Source of the DNA: Allosalinactinospora lopnorensis
Lineage (GTDB): Bacteria > Actinomycetota > Actinomycetes > Streptosporangiales > Streptosporangiaceae
Direction: 5' to 3'
Assembly: GCF_000981225.1 (NCBI RefSeq)
Contig: NZ_LAJC01000002.1
Span: 1-64,000, forward strand
DNA length: 64,000 bases
The position numbers and the translations under genes are program-made. This document shows positions 35,700 through 44,206 of this stretch, piece by piece. Below the pieces are notes generated by a model. It was not told the DNA's origin. It worked only from the letters and a program-made list of their open reading frames with translations, and made no database searches. Positions within the stretch are counted from its first letter, which is position 1. Each line of letters starts with the position of its first letter.

Positions 35700-37234
35700 T
35701 CAGGGGCAGAGCTTGTCGAGTGAGGTGGGGTCGTCGCCGACCTGGCGGCCGGGGGTGGTGGGAGACGGCTCGTCCAGTCCCGTGTACTCCTGCCACTCCG
35801 TGGAGTCATCGCCGGTTTCGGGGTCCGTCCCGGGCGAGGGCGGCGCATCGCCGCTGGGTGCGGCTTCGGGACTGGCCTCCTCGTCGTCGCCCGACTGCGC
35901 CCGCTCCTCCTCGGCCTGCCGCTCCTCCTGCTCCTGGACGGCCTCGTCGACGATCTCCCGGATCTCGTCCCAGTCCGGATAGGCGGTGTTCACCTGCGGA
36001 GGGGAGAGTTGCAGCGCCCGCATCTCGCCTTGCTCGTTCACCCGATCGGCGAGGTCGATGAAGGCGGGCACCTTCGTCTGCGGGATGTCGGTCTTCAGGG
36101 TGCGCTTCGTGGCTCCGGCGAGTTCCTGGAAGCTGCTCAGGACCCGGGCCGGGTCCGCCTGGTCGGCGACGTACTTGATCAGGCAGCCCTGGCGTCCCAT
36201 GCGGGCGTAGTCGTCGCTGTTGATCCGGCTGCGGCCGTACCAGAGCGCCTCGTTGCCGTCGAGGTGCTGGTCGCCGGCGTCCAGGACGTCGCCCTCCTGG
36301 CCGTAGGGGATGGGTTCGTCGATGTGGACATCGATGCCGCCGATAGCGTCGATGAGGTCCTCGAAGCCCCGCATGTCCACCATCGCGTAGTAGTCGATTT
36401 CGAGGCCCGTGGAGTGGCCCACGACGCCTTTGAACGTGTCGGCGGCGGGGTCGGCGGCGGCGGGGTTCTCGGCGAACTCCTCGGGGTTCTCGGCGACCGT
36501 CTGGTACACGTCGTTGAGGAGGTCGTCGTAGCCGTAGGGCGGCGGGTACGCCTCGGCGAGCGCGGACCCTTCGTGGAACTGCACGTTCTCCAGGTTGCGG
36601 GGCAGGCCGATGAGCACGACGTCGCCGTACTCCACGTCGATGCTGGCCGCCATCATCGAGTCGGTCCGCACGCCGTAGCGGTTGTCCGCCGAGTCCGCAC
36701 CCAGCAGCAGCACGTTCACGCGGTCCTGGCCGTTCCACGGGTCGGCGGCGTCGTGCGGTTCCTCCTCCTTTTCCGAACCGAACACGGAGGCGAGGGTGTC
36801 GTAGGCGGTGTGGGCGGTGCGCATCACCAGGCCGGCGGGGACGGCGATGCCGGCGCACAGCACGAGGACCACGCTCGCGCCGAGGAACCGCGGGAACCAT
36901 TTCGCGTCCGCCGGTTTGGTGATGACCCAGGAGTGCAGGATCACCGTCATCCACAGCACCGCGATCACGAAGCGCCGGCGGCCACGGTCAGGAGCCAGCG
37001 CCCCTGAACGGCGATCTGGGCGCTGAGAGTCAGGTCCCCCTGCAGCAGGAAGGCCGCGGTGATTCCCGCGGCCAGCAACAGGACGAACAGGGTGAGGATC
37101 GTCCCCCCGGCGGCTCGCCGCCCCACTCTGAGGTGGGCGGTGCCGGGTAGCACAGCGGAGCAGATCGTCCATAGCAGAGCGCGTCCGGTGCTCGCGGGAC
37201 GGTTGTCTCTCGTTCCATCCCGTTGTTCTGCCAT
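35700..37234 (-). CDS. LCP (LytR-CpsA-Psr) family cell-wall glycopolymer ligase (one frameshift)
   Basis: A membrane enzyme that transfers teichoic acid, arabinogalactan or similar polymers from lipid carriers to peptidoglycan. ATG 37234 (MAEQRDGTRDNRP) follows AGAAGGGA. Several N-terminal hydrophobic helices (residues about 20-130) precede the extracellular LCP domain: VNVLLLGADSADNRYGVRTD, MMAASIDVEYGDVVLIGLPR, FEDLIDAIGGIDVHIDEPIP and ALWYGRSRINSDDYARMGRQ. These hold the conserved Arg and Asp residues of the pyrophosphate site. A Glu- and Pro-rich tail ends at LDKLCP. The frame breaks at about 36972 inside the fourth helix (one missing base); the repaired length is 511 aa. Confidence 0.88.
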
Positions 37235-37236
37235 GG

Positions 37237-37586
37237 AGATCCCTTCTGCCTGCCCACAGCGGCGAGATCGGCCGCGGCTTATTACCCGGAAGTACCGGGC
37301 ATTTCTCCTCTGCCTACCGCATATGGGTACTGATCATGCCGAACCTAGTGTCTCGCTTTGGTAAGCCGTTCGCATGTCGGGGTATTTGGTGCTGATCTGC
37401 CATCTGTCTGGTATGCCAGCAGGAGTAGCGTAATGTCGTTTTCTCTGTGCTTCTCTGGCCAAAGTCAGCCTTGTTTCTTTCGTGATCAGTAGTTAACCGC
37501 CGCTACAGATGCCATCATCTGGCCGCAGGAGGGGGCGGCGCCCGGGGGAGGAGGGGCGCCGTTCAAAGCGATGAAAGGCAACCATC
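37237..37586. promoter_or_regulatory. AT-richer intergenic region between the LCP and Lrp-type genes
   Basis: 350 bases with visibly lower GC than the surroundings. They contain short palindromes (CCCGG-AAGTA-CCGGG near 37267 and CTGG-TATG-CCAG near 37410). They are likely to hold both divergent promoters and possible Lrp-type binding sites. Confidence 0.4.
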
Positions 37587-38546
37587 GTGCTCGATGCGGT
37601 TGACGCTGCGCTCATGAGAGCGCTTCAGGGGGATGGAAGAGCCACTTACCAGGCGCTGGCGGATGGGGTCGGGCTCTCCCGCACAGCGGTGAGAGCCCGG
37701 GTCAGACGGCTGATCGCGTCTGGGGCGATCCGGATAGTAGGGGTGCTGCACGCGGGTGTACTGGGGATGGAGGTGCTGGGACACGTCTCGCTCCGGGTTT
37801 CCGGCCCTGTACGGCCGGTGCTGCACGAGTTGGCGGGGCGGGACGCCGTGACCTTTGCGGCGCAGACCGCCGGCCGCTTCCCGGCGGTCGCGCATTTGCG
37901 TGTGCGGGATGACGCGATCCTGGCTAAGGAGCTCACCGAGCTGCGCTCACTGCCCGGGATCACGGGCGCCGAGGTGTTCCGGGCGGAAACGGTCGTCAGG
38001 GACGCCTACACCAGCGTGCGGACGCTACGCGACATCGTCATCGATCCGCTCGACTGGCGGCTCGTCCGGCATCTGCAGCGTGAGGGCCGGGCGTCCTACG
38101 CTGAGCTCGCCCGGCAGGTGGGACTGTCGCAGGCGGCGGCACGGTCCCGTGTCGTGCGCCTCATCGACGCCGGTGTCGTGCATGTCACCGCGCTGGTCGA
38201 GCCGTCCGTGGTGGGAACGAACGAGCAGCTCGGCTTCGGACTGCGCTGCAAGGGGGACGCCACCGTGTTGGCCATACGTCTCGGCAACCTCACCGGGGTG
38301 TCCTTTCTGGCCACCGGTTTCGGCCGCTACGACATCGTCGGCAATGCGGTCGCCGCCGACCGTCCGGCGCTGGTGGAGGTCGTGGAGTCCGTCCGCTCAA
38401 GCTCCGGCGTCACCTACGTCGAGACCTGGGACCACCTCTCGGTCGCCAAGGAGCGGCACCGGGGCGACGACGGGGGGCCGAACGTGATCACCGAGAGTGA
38501 GCCTGAACCTGCCGTGGCCGGTGCGCGGAGAGAGGCCGGAGGATGA
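37587..38546 (+). CDS. Lrp/AsnC family regulator with two HTH domains
   Basis: 319 aa from GTG 37587 with GATGAAAGGC upstream. It holds two Lrp-type helix-turn-helix segments (GDGRATYQALADGVGLSRTA near 10-40, and EGRASYAELARQVGLSQAAA near 170-200), each followed by a RAM-like effector region. Tandem Lrp regulators of this type occur in actinobacteria. Its stop overlaps the start of the FolP2-like gene (ATGA at 38543-38546), so the two are translationally coupled. It probably senses an amino acid or a product of the downstream enzymes; the ligand is unknown. Confidence 0.85.
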   Translation: MLDAVDAALMRALQGDGRATYQALADGVGLSRTAVRARVRRLIASGAIRIVGVLHAGVLGMEVLGHVSLRVSGPVRPVLHELAGRDAVTFAAQTAGRFPAVAHLRVRDDAILAKELTELRSLPGITGAEVFRAETVVRDAYTSVRTLRDIVIDPLDWRLVRHLQREGRASYAELARQVGLSQAAARSRVVRLIDAGVVHVTALVEPSVVGTNEQLGFGLRCKGDATVLAIRLGNLTGVSFLATGFGRYDIVGNAVAADRPALVEVVESVRSSSGVTYVETWDHLSVAKERHRGDDGGPNVITESEPEPAVAGARREAGG

Positions 38547-39412
38547 GCGAGAGGGCGGCGCCCTCGGGAGTCCTGCGGCTGCGCGGCCGGGAGTTCGCTC
38601 CCGGCCGGCATGCGGTGATGGCGGTCATCAACCGCACCCCCGACTCCTTCTACGATCGCGGCGCCACGTTCGCCTTCGACGCGGCCCTGCGCGCCGCCGA
38701 CACGGCTGTGCAGCGTGGGGCCGACATCATCGACGTGGGCGGGGTGAAGGCCGGATACGGCGAGCACGTCACGGCCGAGGAGGAGATCCACCGCATCGTG
38801 CCGTTCATCGCCGAGCTGCGTGGTCGCTACCCCGGCATCGTCATCTCCGCTGACACCTGGCGGTCGCAGGTCGCCCGCTCCTGCGCCGCCGCAGGAGCCG
38901 ACCTGGTCAACGACACCTGGGCCGGAGCCGATCCCGACCTCGCCCGGGTGGCCGCCGAGTTCGGCGTCGGCCTGGTGTGCAGCCACAGCGGAGGACTGGC
39001 GCCGCGGACCGATCCACACCGCGTGGCCTACGGCGACGTGGTGGCCGACGTCATCGGTACGGTGACGCGCCTGGCCGATCGGGCGGTGGAGCTGGGCGTG
39101 CGCGCGGACGGGATCGTGATCGACCCCACGCACGACTTCGGCAAGAACACCTTCCACTCCCTGGAGCTCACCCGGCGCCTGGGGGAGCAGGCTGCGACCG
39201 GCTGGCCGGTGCTCGTCGCGGTCTCCAACAAGGACTTCATCGGCGAGACCCTGAATGCTCCCGTCACCGACCGGCTCGCGGGGACTCTGGCGGCACTGGC
39301 GGTCTCGGCCTGGGAGGGGGCGCGGGTGTTCCGGGTGCACGACGTCGCGGCCGCCCGCGCGGCACTGGACGCCGTGGCGACGCTGGCCGGGAATCGAGGT
39401 GAGGCGCTGTAA
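38543..39412 (+). CDS. dihydropteroate synthase paralogue, FolP2 type
   Basis: A 289-aa TIM-barrel protein of the pterin-binding family. It begins MSERAAPSGVLRLRGREF. The motifs are VMAVINRTPDSFYD and GADIIDVGGVKAGYG, then DLVNDTWAG, VIDPTHDFGKNTFHSLEL and AVSNKDFIGETL. True DHPS has DVGGESTRPGA at the second motif; the VKAG version here is that of mycobacterial FolP2, which has been reported to lack DHPS activity. It overlaps the Lrp-type regulator gene and precedes an RraA-like gene, with no other folate genes nearby. A non-folate reaction is therefore plausible. Confidence 0.85.
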   Translation: MSERAAPSGVLRLRGREFAPGRHAVMAVINRTPDSFYDRGATFAFDAALRAADTAVQRGADIIDVGGVKAGYGEHVTAEEEIHRIVPFIAELRGRYPGIVISADTWRSQVARSCAAAGADLVNDTWAGADPDLARVAAEFGVGLVCSHSGGLAPRTDPHRVAYGDVVADVIGTVTRLADRAVELGVRADGIVIDPTHDFGKNTFHSLELTRRLGEQAATGWPVLVAVSNKDFIGETLNAPVTDRLAGTLAALAVSAWEGARVFRVHDVAAARAALDAVATLAGNRGEAL

Positions 39413-39609
39413 CCGCGAGTAGCATTTTTCTGTATTTTCGCCCGGTATGTCTTGCGTCACCGTTAAGTTACCCGTGAGTATGAGAGGAGCGAGCGGCAGG
39501 AAGGGGCATGTCCCTCCGGTGCCAGGCGTACTGTGCGCGGATCTGCGATCCGTATCCGGTCCGGCCGTGGCGGCGGCTCGCACAGGCGCGGTTGCAATTG
39601 GAGGCTGAC

Positions 39610-40299
39610 GTGGCGCTTGCGGAGACCTTGACGGCTGTGGGGACGGCGGCGCTGACGCGGAGCGGGGCGCGGGCTCTGGGCGCCCACCTTTTCCCGGTGT
39701 GGCCCGGAGCGTCGTTCGCGGCCACGGCCCTGCCGGTGCGATGCGCTCCCGGCGACAACCTTGCGATCCACGTGGCGGTGGCGCAGGCGCGCCCCGGGTG
39801 CGCGCTGGTCATCGACGTCGCGGGTGAACCCGAGTACGGCTACGTGGACGAGATCCTCGCGGTTGCGGCGCGGATGCGCGGAGTCGCCGGCGTCGTCCTC
39901 GACGGGTGCGTGCGCGACGTCAGCGCGATCGCTCGGGCCGAGGTGCCCGTCATGAGCGCGGGGGTCTCGGTCCGCGGGCCCGGGCACGACGCCGGAGGAG
40001 CGGTCGGCCAGGAGATCCTGATGAGCGGCGATCTCGCACCCACGCGGGTGCGGCGCGGTGATTGGGTGGTCGCCGACGACGACGGCGTGGTGTGCCTGCC
40101 GCGCGGCCAGGCGACCTCGGTCGTGGTCGATGCCTTGGACTCGGTCTCCCGCGACCAGGCGGTGCTCGACGCGCTGTGCGCCGGGAAGAGCACCATCGAT
40201 TTGCTCGACCTCGACCCCACACGGGTCGCCGGCTGGGAGGGTGCTCCCAGCGCTGTCAACCCCCGAGAGGCGGGCCGGGTCTCCAGCGTGGGTAACTGA
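39610..40299 (+). CDS. RraA-like / 4-hydroxy-4-methyl-2-oxoglutarate aldolase-like protein
   Basis: 229 aa from GTG 39610, preceded by TTGGAGG at five bases. An ATG at 39508 is also in frame but adds an Arg- and Cys-rich segment foreign to the family. Signatures are LFPVWPGASFAATALPVRCA, PGDNLAIHVAVAQARPGCAL, GYVDEILAVAARMRGVAGVV and the metal/oxaloacetate site LDGCVRDV, then RRGDWVVADDDGVVCLPRG. Family members are class II aldolases or oxaloacetate decarboxylases; RraA itself binds RNase E without catalysis. The catalytic Arg-Asp pair (CVRDV) is kept, which supports an enzyme. It lies 200 bases after the FolP2-like gene. Confidence 0.82.
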   Translation: MALAETLTAVGTAALTRSGARALGAHLFPVWPGASFAATALPVRCAPGDNLAIHVAVAQARPGCALVIDVAGEPEYGYVDEILAVAARMRGVAGVVLDGCVRDVSAIARAEVPVMSAGVSVRGPGHDAGGAVGQEILMSGDLAPTRVRRGDWVVADDDGVVCLPRGQATSVVVDALDSVSRDQAVLDALCAGKSTIDLLDLDPTRVAGWEGAPSAVNPREAGRVSSVGN

Positions 40300-40342
40300 C
40301 ATCACGGCCGCTCCGCCCGCGGGCGGAGCGGCCGTGATGTCA
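40297..40342. terminator. 46-bp perfect inverted repeat, bidirectional terminator
   Basis: Each 22-base arm is the exact complement of the other, with two bases between. The left arm begins with the TGA stop of the RraA-like gene and the right arm ends with the stop of the GntR gene on the other strand. Both convergent genes thus end inside the same stem. Confidence 0.88.
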
Positions 40343-41017
40343 CTCGCCGGCCAGCGACAGCAGTTCATCCAGGTAGCAGGCCGCCTCGCGCAGCGCGCGT
40401 TGCGGATCGCCGGCACGGATCGCCTCGGCGAGACCGGAGTGATCGATGCTCTCGTCCTCCTCCGGCTGCTCGTAGGCGGTGTGGGCGATGCTCTCGTAGA
40501 CCACCTGGGCGATGTCGTCGTAGAGCTCGATCAGCAGTGAATTGTGGGTCGCGTTGACCACGGCGCGGTGGAAGGTGAAGTCGGCTTCCACGAACGCGGG
40601 CATATCGCGCTCGCGCCACGCGCTCTCGCGCAGCGCCATGGCGCGGTCGATGAAGGTGAGGTCCTCGTCGGTGTGCCGGAGCGCGGCAAGCCGTGCCGCC
40701 TCCATCTCAAGCGCCCGCCGGACCTCCAGGTTCTCCCGGAGCCGCGACTGCTCCAGTCGACGGCGCAGCGCTCCTCCCAGTTCGCTTGAGGCGCGCACGA
40801 ACGTCCCGGCCCCCTGGCGGATCTCCAGCAGGCCGGCGTGGGCGAGCGCGCGCACCGCCTCGCGGACGGTGTTTCGTCCGACCTCCAGTTGGTCGGAGAG
40901 TTCCGACTCGGTGGGGATACGATCGCCGACCTCCCACTCACCCGAGTCGATCTGCGCTCTTAATTGGCTGATGACCTGGTCGACAAGGCCGGTCCGACGC
41001 GTCGAGGCGAGGGGCAC
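40340..41017 (-). CDS. GntR family regulator, FadR/FCD subfamily
   Basis: A 225-aa regulator. Residues about 10-75 are a GntR winged helix (IPTESELSDQLEVGRNTVREAVRAL, then GLLEIRQGAGTFV). The C-terminal FCD domain has the metal/ligand pattern EVRRALEMEAARLAA, EADFTFHRAVVNATHN and an AIRAGDPQRA region. FCD regulators usually sense carboxylic acids. It is divergent from a CynX/NimT-type MFS gene, across 164 bases containing a TGGTCT/AGACCA inverted pair, and is the likely regulator of that transporter. Confidence 0.88.
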   Translation of the reverse strand: MPLASTRRTGLVDQVISQLRAQIDSGEWEVGDRIPTESELSDQLEVGRNTVREAVRALAHAGLLEIRQGAGTFVRASSELGGALRRRLEQSRLRENLEVRRALEMEAARLAALRHTDEDLTFIDRAMALRESAWRERDMPAFVEADFTFHRAVVNATHNSLLIELYDDIAQVVYESIAHTAYEQPEEDESIDHSGLAEAIRAGDPQRALREAACYLDELLSLAGE

Positions 41018-41068
41018 GCGGTTACCTCCTAGTAGTGACAGCCACTTGCGGGCGTCAGTTGGAGTCTG

Positions 41069-41100
41069 TGGTCTGGTTTTAAAGCCGGAGCTTAGACCAG
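41069..41100. promoter_or_regulatory. inverted TGGTCT/AGACCA element between gntR and the MFS gene
   Basis: TGGTCT (41069-41074) and AGACCA (41094-41099) are inverted, with CTGGT/ACCAG nested beside them. It lies within the divergent promoter region and is a candidate GntR operator. Confidence 0.4.
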
Positions 41101-41181
41101 TCCGGGGAGAGAAATAGTTCTCCGTGCCGAATGCGTTATTCTCAGGGTCTACGTCCGGTCATCCCATGAATGTGAGTATAC

Positions 41182-42455
41182 GTGACAGGGATCACCTCAA
41201 CCGACGCGGAGAATCCGAGCGACGTGCGAAGATCCTCAGTTGCGGAACGCCCGCGCCACGTGGCCTGGTTGCTGGTCGCGGGCGTGGCTCTGGCCGCGCT
41301 CAACCTGCGCACTGCCATCACCAGCGTGGGGCCCGTGCTCGACGAGATCATCGTGGACCTCGGGATGTCCGGCGTCGTCGCGGGCCTGCTCACCACACTG
41401 CCCGTTCTCTGCTTCGCTGTCTTCGGAGTCTCCACCCCGGCCCTCAGCCGGCGTTTCGGTGAACACCGCGTCCTGGTAGCGGCCCTGCTGGCGCTGACCC
41501 TCGGCCTGGGGACGCGTGTGCTCGCCGGTGATCCCTGGCTGTTCCTGGTGCTGAGCGCACTCGCGCTGTCCGGCGGAGCGATCGGCAATGTACTGCTTCC
41601 CGCCCTGATCAAGCAGCATTTCCCGCACCGTGTCGGGATGATGACCACCGTCTACACCACCGCGCTGGCCGTGGGAACCACGATGGCCGCGGCCGCGACG
41701 GTCCCCGTCCAACAGGCCAGCGGGAGTTGGCCGCTGGCCCTGGCGATCTACGCGGTCTTCGGCGTGATCGCGGTCCTGCCGTGGCTCCTGGTGCTGGGGT
41801 ACAACCCGCCGCGCACGGACTCCTCCCATGTGTTCGGGCTGCTCCAGGTGCTGCGTACCGGCGCGGGCCGGCAGAGCGTGCTCTTCTTCGGCAGCCAGTC
41901 CGCCGTGGCCTACATCATGTTCGGCTGGTTCGCCAGATGCTGCGGCACAACGGCCTGGACCCGGCCACCGCCGGAATCGCGCTGTCCTACCTCACCTTCC
42001 TGGCCATCCCGGTCTCGCTGATCCTCCCCGGTCTCATGGCGCGCGTCCGCGACCACCGCGGTTTCGTCGTGTTCTTCTTCGGCTGCTACGTCAGCGGCAT
42101 CGCCGGACTCTGGGCGGCGCCGTTGCAGGGGCTCTGGCTGTGGACCACGTTCATCGGCGTCGGCATGGGGGCTTTCGCGCTGGCCCTGACGTTCTTCGCG
42201 GTACGGACCCGCACCGCGCCGGCCACGGCGGCGATGTCGGCCACGAGCCAGGGACTGGGCTACCTCATCGGCGGCACGGGCCCCTTCCTGTTCGGCCTGC
42301 TCCACGACCTGACCGACGCCTGGCATGCGCCGCTGGCGCTGGTCCTGGGGCTCGTCATGGTCAACCTGGTCGCGGGGCTGCTGCTGGGCCGCCCCCGTTA
42401 TCTGGAGGATGCGCTTCCGTCCTCTCGGACCGGGAGCACCTCGTCAGCCGGGTAG
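41182..42455 (+). CDS. MFS transporter, CynX/NimT type (one frameshift)
   Basis: A 12-helix transporter, 424 aa after repair. GTG 41182 starts MTGITSTDAENPSD, a polar N-terminus. The first helix carries ALNLRTAITSVGPVLDEI, the hallmark of the CynX/NimT (cyanate/2-nitroimidazole) group, and VSTPALSRRFGEHR is the loop 2-3 motif. The frame breaks at about 41937 (MFGWFA, then QMLRHNGLDPATAGIALSYL); one missing base in a GCC codon explains it. The second half continues with helices to GLLLGRPRYLED. Control by the divergent GntR regulator is likely. Its end overlaps the convergent CPBP gene by 12 bases. Confidence 0.87.
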
Positions 42456-43280
42456 CCACCCCACCCGGCCGATGAGGTATACTGCCCCGGCGAACACCAC
42501 GATGTCGATCAGCGAGTGGGCCACCACCAGTGGCATCACCCGGCCATAGCGGTGATAGAACCAGCAGAACACCAGGCCCATGACGAGGTTGCCGACGAAC
42601 ATCCCCACCCCCTGGTACAGGTGGTATGTGGCGCGCAGCAGCGCGCTGGTCAGCGCGGCCCGTACCGGCGACCAGCCCAGCTGGCCCAGCCGGAGCATCA
42701 GGTACCCGACCACGATGACCTCTTCCAGCACACCGTTCTTGACGGCTTGCAGGAGCAGCACCGGAAGCTGCCACCAGTGCTCGTTGAGCCCGCTGGGGGA
42801 CACGGTCGTGTTCAGGCCCAGTTGCCAGGAGACGAGGTACACCAGCAACCCGCCGGCCCCGATGACCGCGGCCAGCCCGGCGCCGTTCACCAGGTCGCCG
42901 CCGGGCCGGCGGACGTCGAATCCGACCGTTTTCGCCGACTCCGAGCTGCGGTGCAGCAGGTAGAGGACCAATACCACCGGCGCCATGGCGAAGATCACAG
43001 AGAACAGCTGCCATGTGAGGTCCAGCCACGGGCGCTCGGCGTCCGCCCGGGACTCGACGAGGCTCGCCGTCTGCTCGGCGAGCCCGCCCGGCGCCGTCGC
43101 GGTGCCGATGAACGAGATCGTCGCCGAGACCGCCGCCGCGCCCAGGGAAAGAGCGAGGACGCACAGGATCTCCCAGGTGATGACCCGGCGCGTGAGTGGA
43201 GCGTGCCGCGGGGGCGCCGGTGCGGCGGGTGGCGGGCCGCCCGCCAAAGCGGTGCGGGCCTCGGGCGTGGGGTCTGCCAT
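42444..43280 (-). CDS. CPBP family intramembrane glutamic endopeptidase
   Basis: 278 aa with a Pro- and Ala-rich cytoplasmic N-terminus and about seven hydrophobic helices. The CPBP/CAAX-protease signatures are present: KNGVLEEVIVVGYLMLRL (the EE pair) near 185, LLRATYHLYQGVGMFVGNL (His) near 210 and VVAHSLIDIVVFAGAV (His) near 250. Members process prenylated proteins or bacteriocin leaders, or have unknown substrates. It overlaps the convergent MFS gene at its 3' end. No bacteriocin genes are adjacent. Confidence 0.88.
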   Translation of the reverse strand: MADPTPEARTALAGGPPPAAPAPPRHAPLTRRVITWEILCVLALSLGAAAVSATISFIGTATAPGGLAEQTASLVESRADAERPWLDLTWQLFSVIFAMAPVVLVLYLLHRSSESAKTVGFDVRRPGGDLVNGAGLAAVIGAGGLLVYLVSWQLGLNTTVSPSGLNEHWWQLPVLLLQAVKNGVLEEVIVVGYLMLRLGQLGWSPVRAALTSALLRATYHLYQGVGMFVGNLVMGLVFCWFYHRYGRVMPLVVAHSLIDIVVFAGAVYLIGRVGWLPG

Positions 43281-43384
43281 GCACAGATGATCGCACGCAT
43301 GGCGCAGAGGCCGGCACGTGCGCGCGCCGGCCCCTCGGGGAGCTCCCCTGAAAGGAGGAGCGTAGGTGTCAGCGGTGTCCGGGG

Positions 43385-43618
43385 TTACTCTTCCTCTTCG
43401 GGAGTCTCCTCGCCAAGCTCCTCCTCGTCGACGCCCTCCTCCAGGCCGCCTTCCTCTTCGAGACCGTCCTCGGGAGCCTCTTCCCCGGTCTCCTCCTCGG
43501 CCGGGGGCGCGTCGTCGCAGGCGGCAACGCCGAATGTGGCGAAAGCGGCGATGGCGCCGGCCGCGGTAACCCGGCGGAGGGCGGAGACGGTTTCCTCGGT
43601 GACTTCGTTGAGCTGCAC
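43385..43618 (-). CDS. small Glu-rich predicted lipoprotein
   Basis: 77 aa from GTG 43618, with AGGAG five bases upstream. Residues 13-33 form a hydrophobic segment ending in a lipobox-like GVAAC (Cys34). The remaining 43 residues are almost half Glu and Asp (for example EEETGEEAPEDGLEEEGG), giving a strongly acidic tail with no predicted fold. No homologue is recognised. If anchored, the tail would form an anionic patch on the outer membrane face, perhaps binding cations, but this is speculation. Confidence 0.6.
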   Translation of the reverse strand: MQLNEVTEETVSALRRVTAAGAIAAFATFGVAACDDAPPAEEETGEEAPEDGLEEEGGLEEGVDEEELGEETPEEEE

Positions 43619-44206
43619 TTGCACTCCTGCTTCGTTAGGGGTAGGTCGGCACGGACGCCGCAAAGACGGGCGTGGCGCTCGCAATGCAGCCAACCCCATG
43701 AATGGGCACGCCAGGTGAATAGGAAGTTGCCGTGAACCGAGGGGTGTAATTCGACTCCCGAAAAGATTCACACCGAGGCCGATATCGGCGGCCGCGATGG
43801 TGACCGGCCCCTGTACTGCGGTGCGGGATGCGGAAGGGGAAGGAGGAGTGGTCGCGCCGGCGGTGACCGGCCGACACGGAGCGGCCGCGGCGAAGCGCCC
43901 GGAGTCACACTTTCCCGAATAGTGGGCGGCGAAGGCCGGTCTGCTATGGTTCTCGAAAACCGTCCCTTTTCGTGCTGGTCGTCCATTCTGGTCCGGAAAG
44001 CGCGAAAGCTCCGGTCGATCGCGGTCGCAACCACTGGAGGAGGATTTCCCCGGGCCGAGCTGGAATTCGGTGACCGCGACCGGGCCGCTGCACCGGTGCG
44101 CCAAGACCGGTGGAGGCCCGGAACAGGCCCGGCCGCCGGCGCGCTCCAGAGCGCGCCGGCGGCCGGGCCCGGCATCGGAGGCGAGAACCTTCGGCGGTAC
44201 CGACCC
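43619..44206. other. gene-poor region with a GC-rich terminator
   Basis: About 590 bases without a supported gene. It carries the promoter of the Glu-rich lipoprotein and the hairpin annotated at 44126-44169. Confidence 0.4.
44126..44169 (-). terminator. 44-bp perfect inverted repeat, terminator of the secreted protein gene
   Basis: A 21-bp perfect stem (44126-44146 with 44149-44169) separated by two bases, entirely G and C apart from the loop-proximal bases. It lies about 38 bases after the stop of the minus-strand gene at 44207. Confidence 0.75.

Noticed and set aside
38543-39412. Bona fide folP for folate synthesis
   Set aside because: The second motif is GGVKAG rather than GGESTRPG and no folate genes are adjacent.
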